From Chenopodium formosanum (lineage: Eukaryota; Streptophyta; Magnoliopsida; Caryophyllales; Amaranthaceae), in the NCBI GenBank assembly GCA_024500155.1, contig CM044858.1, positions 30,274,786 to 30,338,785 on the forward strand: 64,000 bases of DNA, read 5' to 3'. A program made the translations under genes and the position numbers. Position 1 is the stretch's first letter. Each line of letters opens with the position of its first letter. This document shows, piece after piece, positions 48,888 through 60,665 of the stretch. The notes beneath the pieces were generated by a model, which saw only the letters and a program-made list of their open reading frames with translations, was not told the origin of the DNA and ran no database searches.

Positions 48888-49177
48888 ATCCTTCTAGATA
48901 GTTGATTTAAAACTACTGTATTATTTACTACACATATCAGTTGCTAAAAATGTTAGACTAATGTTCACAAGGATGCAAATTTAATCTATATCACTCAGAA
49001 CATTTTCTCTAATCAGATAATCAAAAGTAATGATTAACTGGCAATAAAGATGATGATTATGAATAACTTTTAATCTTCTCAATGGAGGTTATATCAAATT
49101 TATTGCGCAACATCCGTCATAGGAAGCTTAAAATACTTCTTAAAAGAGTTTGCAATAATTATTCCCATTTACAATTA

Positions 49178-49396
49178 GAGTTAAGCACACAATTAGGTAC
49201 TCAATTCTTTAAAATTTCACCTTTTAGGTACTCAATTCTTTTTACTTTGCTTTTGGGTACTGAGTTAAGAATTCAATCCAAAAAAATTAAATCAGCCAAA
49301 GAATTGAGTACCTTGGGTTAAAGAATTTAGTACCCTTGGTTAAGTATGTGGGCCCCACTCGATTTAAAAATTCGCGGGTCAACCCATTTTTTTTCG
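49178..49396 (+). repeat. Left terminal inverted repeat of the MULE
   Basis: Inverse of 56705-56923. The visible differences are ctcgattt versus cccgtttt near 49355 and the drift at the inner T-tract. Contains three ggtactcaattc-like motifs. Confidence 0.93.
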
Positions 49397-49419
49397 TTTC
49401 TATTTCTTTATTCCCCTTT

Positions 49420-51051
49420 TGATGAGTGTCATTTATGGCACTCATAGGGTAGTCTTTTGGGTAATTTCTTTCCCCTTCTCATGCTTTCTTCTTTTAATTT
49501 TGGTCCTTTTTCCTTTAGTTTCTCTTTTATTTATGTTTCTCGTGTTTTTATCATGTTTTCCTTTATTTTTCTCTTTTTCCCTTTTATTTCTTTCCCTTGT
49601 TTACTTGTGTAGGTATTGTGAGGATCGCCTTGGCAAAGGATGCAATTCGGGACCTCAATGATCAAGCAAGGAAGAAGCATTTGACTAGAGAGGGCTTAGA
49701 GAGGCCTTGGAGAGGCCTCGGAGAGGTCTCCAAGGTATTTCCAGCAGGCCGCGGGCGCGGGCCATCTTGCCGCGGGCGCGGGCCCAAGACGAGCAAAAGT
49801 GTCAAAATGAGGCAGGAACTCCCCGCGGTTGCCCCAAGGGCTTCCCGCGGACGCGGGTAAAATGGAGAGGTCTCTCCCCTCAGAGAGACCGCGGCCCCCT
49901 GATCAGCCTTTGGGAGCAGGGGATCTTGCCGCGGGCGCGGGTCATTTCCCCGCGGGCGCGGGCCCCTGATGCCGCGGGCGCGGGTGCTGCCCAGACAGCC
50001 CGCGGAGGGTTCCGTACCCATTTTTCCGCTGGCGCGGGTCTATCGGGAGAGGGCGCGGGAGCTGCCGTTTTCTTCTTAGCTTATAAATAGAATTGTATTT
50101 CCTTTTTGAATCCAACTTTTTTGATAATTTTTCATTAGCTTAGTTTTAGAGAGAGAAGTTAGAGAGAAGTTCTTGGTTTTGGATTTATAACTCAACATTT
50201 GATCAATCAAGTTTGGATTTCTTCGTTTTCAATCATCAATATTAGTGAGAATCTCTTCCTTCTTTCATCTCTTACTTACTTGTTATTTGATTTTTGCTTG
50301 ATGCTTGTTTTTCTTGGATTTGAGTTTGATGATATTGAATACTTTGAGTTCTATTAGATTTTGATATAGAATGATGATCAATGCAATTTCTAGTTATTTG
50401 GTTTTGAATTTCACCATGATTAGTGAGTAGATTAGTTGCTAGGGAAAGGGGGAAGCATGTTTGATTATTGGAAATGCTAGTTGATGCTCTTTGATTGGTT
50501 GATTTGTTGCAATTAAATTGGTTGACATAGTTTTGCATGAGATTGATTAGATTAGGATTGATCACCCTATAAGATTAATCTAGATTGCATTGCAACTCTT
50601 AATGACATGACCAATTGATTTGAAGGTTGCTCTAATTGATTGAGTTTGCTTGTGATTCTTCTTGGTTTGCCTTTCATAGTGACCACTAGATTGGCCTACA
50701 GGAGATAGCATTTGAACTCTCTTGATTGCTACTATTGTTTGTCCATTGCAATACTTGAATTAATTGATTGAGCTTTAATCTAGCATTGTCATTGATCTTG
50801 CATGTGGAACCCATATCCCTAGTGTTTAGACCCTTGATTACTTGTTAAATTTGATCTAGTTCACTTTAGTACCAACCATAATCTCATTTTCGACTTCGAG
50901 GTAGCTTGACTTAGACTTTAGTTTTCATCATTGCATTCCCTTGGGATCGACCCTTAACTTGCCCTATATTCATATAAGGTTGGTTAGGTGTTTACAAATT
51001 TAGTTTGGCTTGGGGAAAGGGGAGATAACGACATGCATTTTCCTCTTGTCA
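49420..51051 (+). mobile_element. Solo LTR, probably Ty3/gypsy, inserted inside the MULE
   Basis: TGATGAGTGTCATTT...CTCTTGTCA, flanked by the 5-bp repeat CCTTT (49415-49419 and 51052-51056). It contains a GC-rich block (49745-50070) with about eight CCGCGGGCGCGGG-like units. A TATAAATA box at 50082-50089 is followed by a long leader-like region. Open frames on both strands in the GC block are not genes. Confidence 0.85.
49745..50070. repeat. GC-rich degenerate tandem repeat in the solo LTR
   Basis: Core GCCGCGGGCGCGGGCC, repeated with spacers of 15-60 bases upstream of the LTR TATA box. Confidence 0.75.
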
Positions 51052-51056
51052 CCTTT

Positions 51057-52300
51057 TTGCGAGTTATTTTTTTTCTCTTTTCTGGAACTTTGCTGCGCAC
51101 TTCATTCTTGAAGAACAATGACACTTTAAGCTTTCTTTGTGCTCGAATCTGGTGAAAACGACACCAAAACCGCCATTTTTTTGAGGTAAGCTCAATTTCT
51201 CATCATTTATGTTGTGAATTTGATATAAATTTTGGATTTTTTGCCCATTTGATGATGTAATTCGCGACCTGGGGTTTTCGAATTTTGGGGGTTTTTTTGA
51301 ACAAATTGATGATCGAGGAATTATTGTGATTGTTTGATTTTGACGTTTCGTAATATCCATTATTGAAATGCATGCTGTGAAATTATGTTTGATCGTATAA
51401 TTAACTAGGAATATATATTTAAGATGAAAAATCTCATTATACAGGTACAGGATGTTGGAAATTCGTCTCTGAACAACATTCCTTAACTACTCCTTTTTCT
51501 TGTATTGTATATCGTTCTGATGGTTATTTTGTATAGATGGTACAAATATATGGTTATTTGAAGGGGTCTATAGTTCAATGATTACTCAATATAATGGTTG
51601 GCTGGATTTTTGCACATATTTTTCTTCAACTTATATAATCAAGCTTAGCTCAATTTAGCAAAGTTGGATGTATCTTAGGATGTTAAATTCGGCATTGATT
51701 GAATGCATATGGAGTAGATTTCAATAGATTATAAATACTACACATAAATGCTGCACGTTTGTTTAGGAAAATATAATGAGTACAAAATGCAATTTTAATA
51801 TCTATGTAAGGCCCTGTTCTCTTCACCTTAAAAAAATAATATTAAGTAAAAATAATTTCAGTTCAGTAAAAATAAGTTCACTTCAGTAAAATTCAGTTTT
51901 CTTAAAGAGAATTATAATAGAAAATCAGTACAAAATAATGTTAAACGGGTAAATTTCAAACTGTCCGGGTTTGTTTGGGTCGATCTTGGCTTTCTCTCAA
52001 TAACTTCAGCCTTCAGGTGAGGTATGATGTATTTTGATCCTAACATGTATTTAGGTAGGTCACTATTGATTGTGTTTAGGTGACTAATGATGTGAAGTCA
52101 CATTCTTTTGGATGACATTGTGCTTTAGTGTTGTTGTTATGCATTAAGGTCACTATGTCATCTTCATTAACATGATCATTTTGTAAATATTTGACAATGA
52201 ATGAAATGAAAATATTTTGGATATAAATATGTTGTTAGTAGTTTAAATTTATGTTTTTCGTACTTATGTATTGTGTTAATTGTATGCATAATGGTTGTAG
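51057..52300 (+). promoter_or_regulatory. MULE 5' UTR with a probable intron
   Basis: A donor (TTGAG/GTAAGC near 51186) and an acceptor (TGGTTGTAG) ending directly before the transposase ATG at 52301 would remove about 1.1 kb. A truncated Tourist-like MITE (51810-51938, GGCCCTGTTCTCTTCACCTT) lies within it. Confidence 0.55.
51810..51938. mobile_element. Truncated TTCAGTTCAG-type MITE (left part)
   Basis: Matches the left end and interior of the element at 10293-10589. The right end is missing. Confidence 0.65.
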
Positions 52301-54973
52301 ATGGAAGACATTCCTATGTCTATAATTGTACACTATGGAGGGTCATGGGAAGAGACTCCTACCGTTGTTTATGTTGGTGGGACTACTAAGATATTTGATG
52401 AACTGCCTAATGATGTAAATGCCTCTTATTTTAAGAACATGATTGACTCGCTTGGATATGGTGACATTTGTAAGTTACACTATTGTGATCTGGTGAAAAG
52501 GATGGATGAAGGAATGAGGTTTTTAAGTTATGATGATGCCACTTTTGTGAAGTTTTTGAGTTTACTCCACATGTATAGGGTTATGGATGTGTTTGTTGAA
52601 CATGAAGAAGAAAGTGAGGATGAACTTAATGGCAGGGGGAGTTTCACTTCATTATTAGAAATATCTAATCCTAGGGTGGGAGAGATGACAGTGGTGGATG
52701 ACATTGATTATGATGATGAAGGGAGTGATAATGAAGATGTGGAGGTGATAACTGCTAGGGAACAGATTGCTAGTAGTCAGCAAGCAGAGAAAGACCTTGT
52801 TGCTGAAACAAAGTCCATCTTAAGGCTTAAGGATAGGTCATCTGAGAAATGTTTTGGTGATGAGAGTTTTGGAAGTGACAGTGATGATGACTGGCCTGGT
52901 AGCCCTGCTGAAAACCAAGATGAGGAGTATTGTGGCAATCTCATAGCGACACCTCCTAAGGCATAAAGGAAGAAGGGGGTTACACACTCTAAGCATATGC
53001 AAAGTGTGAATTTGAGAAATGATGATGGAAAGCATTTCACATCGGGGCAGCAATTTGAGGATACTAAGGAGTTCAGAAATGCAATCACTAACTACTGTGG
53101 TAGTCAAGGGAGGGATGTGGTGTATACTAGAAATGCTTGGGATAGGATGGGTGCTAAGTGCAAATCTTTTGATAAGGGCTGCCCTTGGTACATTTGGGCT
53201 TCAAAAAAGAATGCAAATGAGACTATGGTGGTGAAAACCTTGATACCTAAGCATTCATGTGGTAGGCAGCCAAAGGTTAAAAAAATCAGGGCATCTTGGG
53301 TTGCAAAAACATATCACAACAAGTTCAAGGTGAATCCATATTTGAAATGTCAGGAAATTGTGGATACTATTTGGACTGAGTGGGGTGTGAAAATCAGCAT
53401 GTGGATGGCTCTTAAGGCTAGAAGAAAGGCTCAAGAACTGATTATAGGTGAGTATGAGGAGCAGTACTCTTTGTTGCACAGGTAAGCGGCTGAAATTCTT
53501 AGGTCTAATCCTAAGAACACTGTGAAGTTCAAAATGGGCCTTGGCAAATTTGAAAGAATGTATGTCTGTTTTGATGCAATCAGGAATGGTTTTTTAGCAG
53601 GATGTAGACCCTTCTTTGGGATTGATGGCTGTTTTTTGAAAGGGCCTTTTGGTGGCCAATTGTTGGTGGATGTAGGCAGAGATGGGAACAACCAAATGTA
53701 TCCCATTGCATGGGCATTAGTGGAGGTGGAAGACACTGATTCATGGTGTTGGTTTCTGGAAATTTTGGCAGATGACTTGGGCACTATTGATGGCTTTGGA
53801 TACACTATCATGTCTGACCAGCAAAAGGGACTTTTAAAGGCTATTTCACTTATCTTCCCTAGAGCTGAAACTAGATGTTGTGCAAGGCATGTGTACTGCA
53901 ACTTCAGGACTGTCTTTGGGGGTGGGCTGCAATATAGGAGAGGATTTTGGAAGATTGCAAAGAGCACAACAGATAATGAATTTGAGGCAAACATGGAGCT
54001 ATTCTCTGAGATCAATACAAAGGCTGCCCAAGACTTGAGGAAAAGGAATTATGTGAAGTGGGTGAGAGCTTTCTTCACCCCATAATCACAATGTGATAGC
54101 ATAGACAATAATATGAATGAGGTCTTTAATGCATATATATTAGCATCAAGGGATAAACCTATTATTACTATGCTTGAAGACATTAGAGAGGGATTGATGG
54201 AGAGGATGCACAAAAAAAGGAACTTCATACAAGGCAAAGACATTGCAATCTGCCCTAGAATTCAGAAGAAACTTGAGAAAGCTAAGATTGATGCAAGGGG
54301 TTGGGTTGCATATTGGGATGGTCATTTCTCATATGGAGTCAGGGAAGGGGGAACTCAAACAAGGTATGTGGTGAGCTTGCTAGAGAGGACTTGTAGCTGC
54401 AATGCTTGGCAAATTAGTGGTGTTCCTTGCAACCATGCTGTCACAGCAATTTGGAAAGCCATGGAGCAACCTGAGCATTATGTTTTCCATTGGTTCACTA
54501 AAGACACTTACTTAAAGGCTTACCAATGTCCATTAGAGCCTCTTAATGGACCAGATGAATGGCCTCAAACATCACAAGTTCCCATCATTCCCCCTATGTT
54601 GAAGAAAGTGAACCACAGACCCACTACAAAGAGAAGGCCTTCCATGGGAGAAACAGAGGGAATCAAGCTAGGCAAGAAGGGTGTTGTCCACAAATGCAGC
54701 AACTGTGGAGAAGCTGGTCACAAGAAGATAACTTGTATAAAGCCACCAAAACAGCCTAGTCAGAGGAGCACACAAACTGGAGCACCAAGGAAGCATATCC
54801 CAACACAAGAGTCTCAAAGTCAAAGTCAGGGAGGAAGTTCCTCAACACCAAGGCAACATGTCCCAACACAAGAATCTCAAGCTTATGTGCCTATGCATGA
54901 AAGAGGTATTGGTGTATACACCTACCCAAATGGATTTCAGAGACAGTCATGGGTATATAAAGCTCAATTATAG
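52301..54973 (+). pseudogene. MuDR-type transposase, single frame with three in-frame TAA codons
   Basis: The frame runs 891 codons without any shift. TAA codons occur at 52964 (codon 222), 53483 (codon 395) and 54083 (codon 595). Domain order: acidic N-terminal region; plant MuDR DNA-binding-like domain (about 245-330, with CKSFDKGCPWYIWA and PKHSC); MULE DDE domain (about 415-560, GIDGCFLKG, IMSDQQKGLL, CCARHVYCNF); SWIM zinc motif (about 690-725, CSCNAWQISGVPCNHA); CCHC knuckle (CSNCGEAGHKKITC, about 797). A Ser/Gln/Thr-rich tail follows. An alternative last exon is possible: donor after TCATGG at about 54949, acceptor at about 55033. Known role: cut at the TIRs and insert with 9-bp duplications. 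As read, the protein would be cut short at residue 221 unless the stops are errors. Confidence 0.9.
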
Positions 54974-55956
54974 TTAATTTTCTATTTTTTTTTCATTCAA
55001 TTTCAATTTCTCATTACATTTTCAATGCTGTAGCAAACTGGAAACAAAAGGAAGCCTAATTCTGAAGCAACTACTACAACTGAAACCATTACAAGACTAT
55101 GAAGGTACACCCCACACACTCAAGCTAGTAACAACAAAAATTAGAAAAAATATAACAAGGCTTTGATATGCACTTGTAATTCTCACAAATTTGTCTCTGG
55201 TTTTGTAGCAGAGTTGAAGTACCAGCATCAAGGCAAAGCAGTAACCCTTCTGTTTCTGTTTCTGGTTTTTTTATTTTTATTTTTTTTTCTACAAAAACCT
55301 TTTAGGACTTCGTTATTTCATCAAAGCAAATGTGCCTTTCCGTTGACGAGGATATACAATTTATATTTGATTACTCTGTTGGAGTTTGGAGGGAAGTATT
55401 AAAGCTTTGTTGACGAGGATCAATTAGCTGCTCAGGCTTGCGAGAAGAAGCAGCTGCTTGCTTGACCTAATGGTTGTGTTTTATCGCTTGCTGCACTTTA
55501 TGTAAATATTCCCTGAAGCAGCATTGCTTGAATCTTTTGGATTTTAAAAACAAACATTTCAGAATATTTTATGGACTTTTGCAGTGTCCTAATAATGCTT
55601 TCTAATAAAGGTGTAGGATACTTTGACATAAATCAATATGCTGTTAAAGAAAATAGAACTATATACTGGGAGTGGAAATTTATTCTGAGACGCAATCCAT
55701 GTAAGAAGGTAGGACCCTACTTTTGGTATGATGTTCTTAGTATTGATGGAATACTACCTGGTGATGAATTTAGTTAAGGACTTATGCTGTGTCTACCAGG
55801 AACCTTCTAGCCGTCATCTTTGTTGTTGTTTTGGAATACTTTTCACCTCATACTTGCAATATTGTATTGCCAGCTTAAGAGTTCAGATGTTAAGGATGTT
55901 TAAGGCACTTTTCCTAAAAAATTTTGCTTCACCGTTAGTGTCTTACTTGTTCACAG

Positions 55957-56250
55957 ATCAGTTGGAGTATCTACTGTTGCATTTGTCCTTGCAGTCTTAG
56001 AGGGTAGTACGCAGCCTGGAGTATGGTTTCCAGAAGAGGTACATACTTTAAGATCCTTTACTGTCAAATACTTAACTTCAATCGTACACTTTCATGCCTT
56101 CCCCCTTCCCAATCATTCCTGTTAAACTTGCCGTTATTGAACAATTTTATTTTTCTTTATAATAGCCTGAAGGAATTGCAGTAGAGGCCAAGAATGTTTT
56201 ATTGGAGCGTGCTGCCCAAGGAACGATCAACTTTGTGATGAACAAGTACA
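55957..56250 (+). pseudogene. Captured host-gene fragment (possibly saccharopine-dehydrogenase-like), with intron retained
   Basis: Two exon-like pieces, 55957-56038 and 56166-56250, are joined by a GT-AG intron in the same phase. They read GVSTVAFVLAVLEGSTQPG, then VWFPEE, then PEGIAVEAKNVLLERAAQG and TINFVMNK. The pattern resembles the C-terminal part of plant saccharopine-dehydrogenase-like oxidoreductases, from memory and not verified. Keeping an intron means capture at DNA level, as in Pack-MULEs. Surrounding bases 55160-55950 may hold further captured pieces, but I could not identify them. Confidence 0.45.
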
Positions 56251-56704
56251 ATTTTTTCATTAAACTAGCACTAACGACATTGAAGCATCTATAATGTGAT
56301 GCTTAATCAACTCGCAAATGAATGGTTATGAAAGTGTGAAGTGCCTCTACTGTACCATCTGACATCAACTTTGGTCTCTTATTATTTGGGGAAAGTCTGT
56401 AGAAATATGTAAATGATTCAGGTGACAACATATAATGATTGAAATTGAATTTGTAAATGATTGCTTAGAAGGTATACCTGTCAAGGAATGATCTCAACTT
56501 AAATAAACCATGTTTATGAGATGTGGAGTTACTTTTACAGTATTACCATTTGTAATCAATAAACTCATACGAAGTACTATACAGTACGAGTATACTTTCT
56601 TCTGTTTATCTAAGACATCAGTCACAACACTTTCCCCTCAAAATTAAATAAAATTTAGGTAGTATTTTGACTTAAAAATCCTCATCATATGCTAATCGTT
56701 GCAA

Positions 56705-56923
56705 ATAAAAAACATGGGTTGACCCGCGAATTTTTAAAACGGGTGGGGCCCACATACTTAACCAAGGGTACTAAATTCTTTAACCCAAGGTACTCAATTC
56801 TTTGGCTGATTTAATTTTTTTGGATTGAATTCTTAACTCAGTACCCAAAAGCAAAGTAAAAAGAATTGAGTACCTAAAAGGTGAAATTTTAAAGAATTGA
56901 GTACCTAATTGTGTGCTTAACTC
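56705..56923 (-). repeat. Right terminal inverted repeat of the MULE
   Basis: Partner of 49178-49396. Confidence 0.93.
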
Positions 56924-57210
56924 TTACAATTAACTGTAATTCTTTTCAAATTCTGTACATTAATTCCAATTGAATAAAAACTTTGCCAAGAGATTAATTC
57001 CAATTAAATGAATCACTATATACATCAAACAATAAATACGAGTAGAGATTTTAATTTAATATACGAGTTATTTCACACGTATCATTCAATTTACGACTAC
57101 AAACAAATTAACAATGCCTAAGCAATGTATAGAGATATATTCCTTCACCAATTTGTTATTTTTTCATGTGAAGTGCAAAAATAAGACAAGAAAAATTAGG
57201 TCGCAATGGC

Positions 57211-57249
57211 TAGCTACTCCGCGCGTAACGCGCGCGTTGGCTACCCTAG
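57211..57249 (+). mobile_element. Helitron 3' terminus
   Basis: Hairpin CGCGCG-TAA-CGCGCG (57220-57234), then 11 bases, then CTAG (57246-57249) followed by T. The 5' end was not located; the element may start before the MULE insertion. Confidence 0.6.
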
Positions 57250-57289
57250 TTTAAGGAAATGTTAGAAATGTTTAGGAATTAAGAGAGAT

Positions 57290-58490
57290 TCACAAGACTC
57301 TTCACCAGTCTCGATAATCAAAGATGTGAAAGGTACTCATCACTGGATTTGGTTTTTTTCAAGTGTCTACACCCCTCTCTATTAATTTATCTCTTTCTTC
57401 CTTATGTTCTTTGCCTAGCCTAAACACATCCCAAACACACATCCTTGATACTCTCCTAAATAATCAAACTCCATACGTCCTTCACGAAATTTGCATACTC
57501 CTAGCTAAGCTCGCAAGTTGCCTTTAACCTCAACGTGAAAGGTTGATTCTATGAGGGTTAGGTCCCAAATCTATATTTCAGTTCTTGTTTGATTTTTTTA
57601 TTTGATTTAATCTTTTTTGAAGTTTAATAACGTGTGTATTCTTTTGATGGAAAGTGATACGAGGCATCAAAGTGAGTAATTCGATTTCTTTATTCTTTTG
57701 ACATAGAAATCATACTAAGAATCTTATTTTAATTCCTAATATCATGTAAGGGTATATTTTACTTCCCAGACCAGTATCATGTTAGGATGTTGATTTTGAT
57801 TCCTAGTATCATATGTAGGGTGTTAACTAATTTTTCTAATATCATTGTTTTTAGTATCATGTTTAGGCTAAATTAAAGCTTTGGTCTTTATTATTAGTGA
57901 CATGCTAGGATTTGTTACTAATCAGTTTAGTATCATGCCTAGGATCTTACTAATAATGTTTTGCTGGCATTATTATGATGATGATTGTTGTGTCTATTAT
58001 TATGTTACTTGATTATATGATATTATTTTTATTGCTTGATCACGCCCCTTGCTGCAGGTTTAAAGGGAATTTGTACTTAAAATCACGCCTAATAAGATAA
58101 TTAATAATTGATTTAGGCTTAATATTGTTTAATTCAAGTTATCACCAATAATAGATTTCATTGTGCATTAATAATCAACCAATATAGATTAGATATACTT
58201 AGGATTAATTTGATGGATGTATGTAGATAAAAAAGCGCACATCAATATCATAAGAATTAAGTAGAGGCCAATTTAGGGAGGGTTCAATCTATTTTACGTT
58301 GGATTCGTATTATCATCCGCGAACATCCAATCATGGTTCTGGACCACTATGGAGTTAGTGATCTTCGTAATCGTGAATGGGGTGTAACCTTCACACCCTT
58401 GAACAGTTTACAAGTTCCTAAAATTTATTGGCGACTCTTTTATCTCTAACTTTCTTCCCTTTAGATGCCACCATGCCTAAAAGCATGATC
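57290..58490 (-). repeat. Second copy of the dispersed repeat at 42.2-44.2 kb, inverted
   Basis: Minus-strand reading matches 43190-44240 (accttgtaaac, gatcactaactc, taagatcctaggcatgatac, gatttgggacc, ggacgtatgg). It then matches the segment at 42230-42300 (ccagtgatgagtacctttca). Confidence 0.75.
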
Positions 58491-58628
58491 ACAATGAGCT
58501 CAAAGTTGAGTTTGAAATATTCTCTATAGGTAGGTGATGTGGCTTAATGAATTGCTTGTAAAGTGACGTAGTGTTATTTAAAAGGATCTACGTGGTACAT
58601 GGACGTTTTTATAAACGCCTTTAAATAT

Positions 58629-58889
58629 ACTTCCTCCATTCTAGTAATATTGAAACAATTAGACTTTTATACTATTCATCATACTTGGTTGACCACATAT
58701 TATGATTTATATGTAAAGTAAAATATAGTTATGCAGGGTCTTGTTAGATTTGTCTCGTAAAATACTTTCACAATATTAATTTTTTTTATAATTTTTGCTC
58801 TTATATAATTATAGATATTTAACATATAAAATGTACTTTAGGATGCGTAATTTCATCATTATTGCAATATTTGTGGAGCATATGAAGTA
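58629..58889. mobile_element. Stowaway-type MITE, diverged copy of 9772-10027
   Basis: Starts CTTCCTCCATTCTAGTAATA and ends gcaatatttgtggagcatatgaag. The interior is colinear with 9772-10027 (for example aaaatactttcacaatatta). Confidence 0.75.
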
Positions 58890-60665
58890 ATATAGATGTC
58901 ACTAATTATACTTTGTTCTAGATAATACACATATTAATTATGACAAGATTATATTATAATAATCAATACTTATATATTAAGATCCAAGTAAGCTTGGTGG
59001 ATTTGGTGGCCCTCACCTTGTAACTTTGAGCTCCCACCCACTACATTTGCTTTTTTTGTTTTTTTGTTTTGTTTTTTTTTTTACAAGAAATAGGAGTTCG
59101 TTGATAAAATATAGCCAAACGACACTTTATAATGCAAATAATTCTTAAGAAATCAAAACTTCCAACACAAAAATATATCACCAAAAAACAAAATACATTG
59201 TAGATTCGATCAACAATAGTCTTAATAATAAAAACTTCTTCCGAAGCAATACAATGTGAGTTAGCACTAATTCGGCTTAAGATCCACTTATACATAGTCG
59301 TACGGACGAAAATACCTGTGTGGTACTCTAGATACTTAGAGAAATTATGAAACCCTAAGTCTACATTCTTTGCCAGACAAACAATCACTTAAATTAATCT
59401 TTCAAGCAAACTTGGGAGTAAGGGGATTCCTTTACCTCCCTCTTGTCTCTCAAGCATTGACTTGCGGAGCTGACTGGCTTTAGTTATGAGAGGTTCCAGT
59501 TCAGTAGGGTTCTTCATCAGGATAAGTAGGGTTGAATCCATAGAGAGATGATTATACAATCTAACTTCTAAGAACTTTATACTTTATAAAAAAAATGCAA
59601 TTCAAATCATTGTGCTTAGTAAGGCCCTATAATTTCAGTTCATTAGGAACAGTGAAATTTGGCACTATTACCTCACTACCTCTAATTAATATTTACCCTT
59701 TGCATGTGAAAATCTGTCCAACCTTCACTTCCTCTTTGGATACTTTATTCTTGCTTTCCCTGAACACCACAATTTCTCAATATCATATTTATGCTCTTCC
59801 TCATTTTCCGGGGTTTTGTTAGCTACTGGTGCTCCTTTGCGTACATTCTTTTTTCTCCATTCCATTTATCTAATCTATCCATTGAAGGCTTGCAGCATGC
59901 TCCGAGCTTAATCTCCTCCATTAAAGCTTAAGAAAGATATCTACATTATCCCTTAATTGTCTTTATTTCCTAACAAAAGTTTATTAAAAATTTATTAAAC
60001 ATTGTAGTTTTTCATCTCTTCAAAATGTAGTGATATTTTTTACCACAATACTTGTGTGACTCGCCACATAGGATTATAGGAAAAGATATAGCATGCATAC
60101 TTAATAATTTCTCGTCACAAATAGAAGATATTTAGAAGTTTGTAATTCTTTCATGCATAAGTTATAAGACATAGATGAGTGTCCATTTATTTTTTTCTCA
60201 TGCAATTTCTTAGCTACATCAACAACTTATATATACGAGTTTTAACTTTCTCTAAACAAACAAAAAAAATTTCTTACGTTAGAGCTCCAAAGTCCTATTG
60301 TCATCCATGTATATAAAATAATGTTTAAGAAGAGTAGTGACTATTCAGTAAAAATAATTTAAAATTAGCAAAATAGAATAAGTTATTAAATAAGTTTTGA
60401 TTAATAAAACAAAACGTTTTGCGTGAGACTGGACTCACGTGAGTCCGGGCTCATTAATTAAAAAGGTGCGGGCCTGATCAACCCGACCAAAGCCCGTGCG
60501 CCATTTTATAAATTGTCTGAATTTTTCGTTTTTATCATTTTAATCATTTTCATAAAATTTCGAGCGCCGTCATTCACTGAAATTCAACCACTTCATTTCC
60601 CCAAATTTCATAGAATTCAAATCTGCAAATTTCATAGAAATCAAATCTGCAAATTTCATAAAAAC
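58890..60665. other. Intergenic, nothing definite
   Basis: The minus-strand frame at 59041-59388 is AT-rich and unrecognised, with a poly-Lys end from a T-tract. I do not call it. Confidence 0.4.

Larger units (their letters stand above)
49178..56923 (+). mobile_element. Young Mutator-like element (MULE) with transposase, captured fragment and nested solo LTR
   Basis: Flanked by a perfect 9-bp duplication TTACAATTA (49169-49177 and 56924-56932). Terminal inverted repeats of about 215 bp (starting GAGTTAAGCACACAATTAGG) differ by about two bases, which indicates recent movement. Inside are, in order, a solo LTR, a 5' UTR with an intron, a MuDR-type transposase frame with three stops, and a fragment of a host gene. 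Confidence 0.93.

Noticed and set aside
49597..50090. Arg/Gly/Pro-rich frames on both strands
   Set aside because: They fall in the CCGCGGGCGCGGG array of a solo LTR with a defined 5-bp duplication.
59041..59388. 115-residue minus-strand frame
   Set aside because: Low-complexity Lys end, no family recognised, no splice or start support.
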